Below are positions 61,514 to 64,000 of a stretch of 64,000 nucleotides of DNA, one piece after another. Under the pieces are notes generated by a model that had not been told where the DNA came from, ran no database searches, and saw only the letters and a program-made list of their open reading frames with translations. The stretch covers positions 1,900,698-1,964,697 of the forward strand of contig NC_065564.1 in the NCBI RefSeq assembly GCF_022605725.1, read 5' to 3'. Within the stretch, counting starts at the first letter, position 1. The number at the start of each line of letters is the position of its first letter. The position numbers were made by a program, and so were the translations under genes. The stretch is from Anthonomus grandis grandis. Taxonomy: Eukaryota > Arthropoda > Insecta > Coleoptera > Curculionidae.

Positions 61514-63805
61514 ATGGCTTTAAAAGATAATTACCGCAATTCTGGTAAGTTGGATGTTTAGTTATTTTGTTGCTTTCAAATAATTTGGTTTTTGGGTCTT
61601 CTCTTTAAAGCATCAACTAGTAAGGCTTTTCGAACTGCTTGTGACGATTTATCGGATTCAGAAGACGATAATGAACCTCTAAGCAAATTATTAAGAATCA
61701 AGGGCCCTGACAATGAGAGTAGTTGCAAGTCTCAAGCAGCTGCTCATAAAAATTTATCGGAGGATAAATACGTTGATTTCTCAAAAAAAATTTCTGAGAA
61801 ATCAACGGTTTTTGAGAAAAATCAACTTTTGCCAGGTGTTTCCATTTTAATGTTTTAGGTTATATGCAAAAAACGGCATAACTTCCTTGCCTTTAAAGAT
61901 AGAGAATTGATTCAAAGACCGACACGTGCTCCATTTAATAGAGAAACTTTTATGCTTCCATAAAAATTTCTGAGAAATCAATAGTTGCCAAGAAAAATCA
62001 ACATATGTCTATTTGGTGTAATTTTCATGTTTCAATTTTCAAAAAACCTCATAACTTCTTTGCTATTAGAGATAGAGAATTGATTCAAAAACTGATACGT
62101 GCTCCATTTAATAGAGAAACTTTTATGCACCAATAAAAATTTCTGAGAAATCAATGGTTTTTGAGAAAAATCGACATTTGCCAGGTGTTTCCATTTTGGT
62201 GTTTTAGGTTATGTACAAAAAACGGCATAAGTTCCTTGTCTTTGAAGATAGAGAATTGATTCAAAAACCGACACGTGCCCCATTTAATAGAGAAACTTTT
62301 ATGCATCAGTAAAAATTTCTGAGAAATCAATAGTTTCTGAGAAAAATCAACATATATCGTTTTGCTGTAATTTCCATGTTTCAATCTGCAAAAAACCTCA
62401 TAACTTCTTTACTATTCGAGATAAAGAATTGATTCAAAAACTGACACGTGCTCCAGTCAATAGAAACTTTTATGCATCAATAAAAATTTCTGAGAAATCA
62501 ATATTTTTTGAGAAAAATCAACATAGGTCTCTTTGGTGCAATTTTCATGTTTCAATTTGTAAAAAACCTCGTAACTTCTTTGCTATTAGAGATAGAGAAT
62601 TGATTCAAAAACTGACACGTGCTTCATTTAATAGAGAAACTTTTATGTGTCAATAAAAATTTCCGAGAAATCAATAGTTGCCGAGAAAAATCAACATATG
62701 TCTTTTTGGTGCAATTTCCATGTTTTAATTTCCAAAAAACCTCATAACTTCTTTGCTGTTAGAGATAGAGAATTGATTCAAAAACTGACAGGTGCTTCAT
62801 TTAATAGAGAAACTTTTATGTATCAATAAAAATTTCCGAGAAATCAATAGTTGCCGAGAAAAATCAACATATGTCTTTTTGGTGCAATTTTCATGTTTCA
62901 ATTTCCAAAAAATCTCATAACTTCTAGGCTATTATAGATAAAGAATTGATTCAAAAACTGACACGTGCTCTATTTAATAGAGAAACTTTTATGCATCAAT
63001 AAAAATTTATGAGAAATCAATAGTTTCGGAGAAAAATCAACATATGTTTTTTGGTGCAATTTCCATGTTTCAATTTCCAAAAAACCTCATAACTTCTTTG
63101 CTATTAGAGATAGAAAATTGATTCAAAAACTGAAACGTGCTCCATTTAATAGAGAAACTTTTATGCATCAATAAAAATTTCCGAGAAATCAATAGTTGCC
63201 GAGAAAAATCAACATGTCTTTTTGGTGCAATTTTCATGTTTCAATTTCCAAAAAATCTCATAACTTCTAGGCTATTAGAGATAAAGAGTTGATTCAAAAA
63301 CTGACACGTGCTCCAACCAATGCAGAAACTTTTCATTATCAGTAAAAATTTCTGAGAAATCAAGGGTTTTTGAGGAAAATGAATTTTTGCCAGGTGTTTC
63401 CATTTTAATGTTTTAGGTTATATGCAAAAAACGGCATAACTTCCTTGCCTTTGAAGATAGAGAATTGATTCAAAAACTGAAACGTGCTCCATTTAATAGA
63501 GAAACTTTTATGCATCAATAAAAATTTCTGAGAAATCAATAGTTTTTGATAAAAATCAACATATGTCTATTTGGTGTAATTTTCATGTTTCAATTTCCAA
63601 AAAACCTCATAACTTCTTTGCTATTAGAGATAGAGACTTGATTCAAAAACTGACACGTGCTCTAATCAATACAGAAACTTTTACGCATCAATAAAAATTT
63701 CTGAGAAATCAATAGTTTCGGAGAAAAATCAACATTTGTCAGCTTCGAAGGGATGAAGTCACTTGGAAGCGAGAAATTCTAAACCACTTCAACTGCCTGG
63801 AATAA
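61514..63805 (+). CDS. Candidate small multi-exon gene embedded in the second array
   Basis: Exon 1, 61514-61544, starts ATG in good context (AAAATGG) and encodes MALKDNYRNS. Its donor is TCTG|GTAAGT; the 66-bp intron ends CTTCTCTTTAAAG at 61610. Exon 2 starts at 61611 and stays in frame: ASTSKAFRTACDDL, the acidic SDSEDDNEPL, SKLLRIKGPDNESS, AAAHKNLSEDKY. It then either runs into the repeat (stop 61856-61858, 92 residues in total) or leaves at a weak donor TAC|GTTGAT (61772). A possible last exon lies just past the array: acceptor TTGTCAG at 63742, then LRRDEVTWKREILNHFNCLE and TAA at 63803-63805, overlapping AATAAA. Joining 61771 to 63743 keeps phase 0 and gives 84 residues; the intron would be about 1.97 kb of repeat. 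Exons 1 and 2 are fairly convincing, exon 3 is tentative. The acidic, Ser-rich start suggests a nuclear protein, but no family is recognised. A captured 5' gene fragment is the main alternative. Confidence 0.45.
61771..61807. repeat. Perfect 12-bp inverted repeat at the gene-repeat junction
   Basis: CGTTGATTTCTC (61771-61782) and GAGAAATCAACG (61796-61807) are exact reverse complements around a 13-base A/T-rich loop. The left arm is the last non-repeat DNA of the island and the right arm is the first repeat DNA, so the hairpin spans the boundary exactly. Confidence 0.7.
61783..63740 (+). repeat. Second tandem array, about 173-bp monomer, right part (11 copies)
   Basis: The array resumes with AAAATTTCTGAGAAATCAA and carries 11 more copies of the GAATTGATTCAAAAACTGA core (near 61906, 62079, 62253, 62428, 62600, 62770, 62944, 63117, 63288, 63463 and 63637). 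It ends at GAGAAAAATCAACATTTGTC near 63740. About 45 bp of monomer, from AAAAATTTCTGAG to AAATCAAC, is present on both sides of the interrupting island. The island is therefore flanked by a direct repeat of array sequence. Confidence 0.9.
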
Positions 63806-63806
63806 A
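63801..63806 (+). terminator. Poly(A) signal AATAAA after the second array
   Basis: It overlaps the TAA that closes the candidate last exon. A GTCC-A9 stretch follows within about 25 bp. It supports a transcript end here, if the exon is real. Confidence 0.4.
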
Positions 63807-64000
63807 ATTCAATATTTGTCCAAAAAAAAATCCTTTAATTACCTAAAGGATGTATTACTAAGGCGGCGTAGTCCTGCCATTTGCCCCTTTTCCAACGTCT
63901 AATCCGCTCTCGTGATTGGTCACTTTTAGCATCTTAGAAAAGTACTTAAAAAAAAAAAACCTCACATCAGAATGAGTTGAAAATTGGTCAAATTTCGGGC
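63807..64000. other. Unassigned single-copy sequence at the window end
   Basis: No repeat, no convincing frame and no RNA gene is visible. It includes an A run of twelve (63948-63959). Confidence 0.5.

Noticed and set aside
62429..62829. Two plus-strand frames of 60-75 residues in the second array
   Set aside because: They are readings of the same repeat with stops once per monomer; a 173-bp period also shifts frame each copy.
59640..63740. Second array as a diverged part of the first satellite
   Set aside because: Period is similar but no shared motif longer than A/T-rich runs was found by eye.

Overview
The window is almost entirely tandem-repeat DNA from a eukaryote, most likely an insect or another arthropod. 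The few coding pieces are split by AT-rich introns of 58, 66 and 73 bp with GT-AG ends, there is no bacterial gene organisation, and the array is a long AT-rich satellite. The species cannot be named from the sequence.

Positions 1 to about 58,304 form one uninterrupted head-to-tail satellite array, all in one orientation. It holds roughly 340 monomers of 170 or 171 bp. Two monomer types differ at linked sites and often alternate. Groups of monomers form higher-order repeats: 11-monomer units of about 1,876 bp at the left end, a 16-monomer tandem duplication of 2,730 bp near 31.4-36.9 kb, and long blocks copied about 12.8 kb and 14.2 kb away. The last 4 kb before the edge carry edge-specific variants and dimers. 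No gene is visible inside the array; every monomer carries stops in the frames checked.

The most unexpected signal is technical. A foreign 17-mer, ACACATCTCGTGAGAGT or its reverse complement, occurs at 1-17, 17935-17951, 18819-18835, 34399-34415 and 46329-46345. From memory it equals a PacBio sample barcode (bc1003) plus the ligation T. Internal copies replace about 17 bp of satellite in register, exactly what an untrimmed read end would leave in a contig. Positions 1-17951 run from barcode to barcode and look like one whole long read. The joins, and therefore the array length, deserve suspicion.

From 58,305 to 59,640 is a small single-copy island with two convergent partial genes: weak plus-strand terminal exons (58408-58647) and a convincing pair of C-terminal exons on the minus strand (59484 down to 59112) of an unidentified protein with a probable coiled coil.

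From about 59,640 to 63,740 lies a second, unrelated tandem array of about 173 bp per monomer, 21 copies. It is interrupted at 61,402-61,782 by an island whose ATG, GT-AG intron and reading frame make a small two-exon coding unit. A possible last exon with an overlapping poly(A) signal sits just past the array end (63743-63805), so the second array may fill an intron and the upstream flank of a small gene. The last 195 bp hold nothing recognisable.
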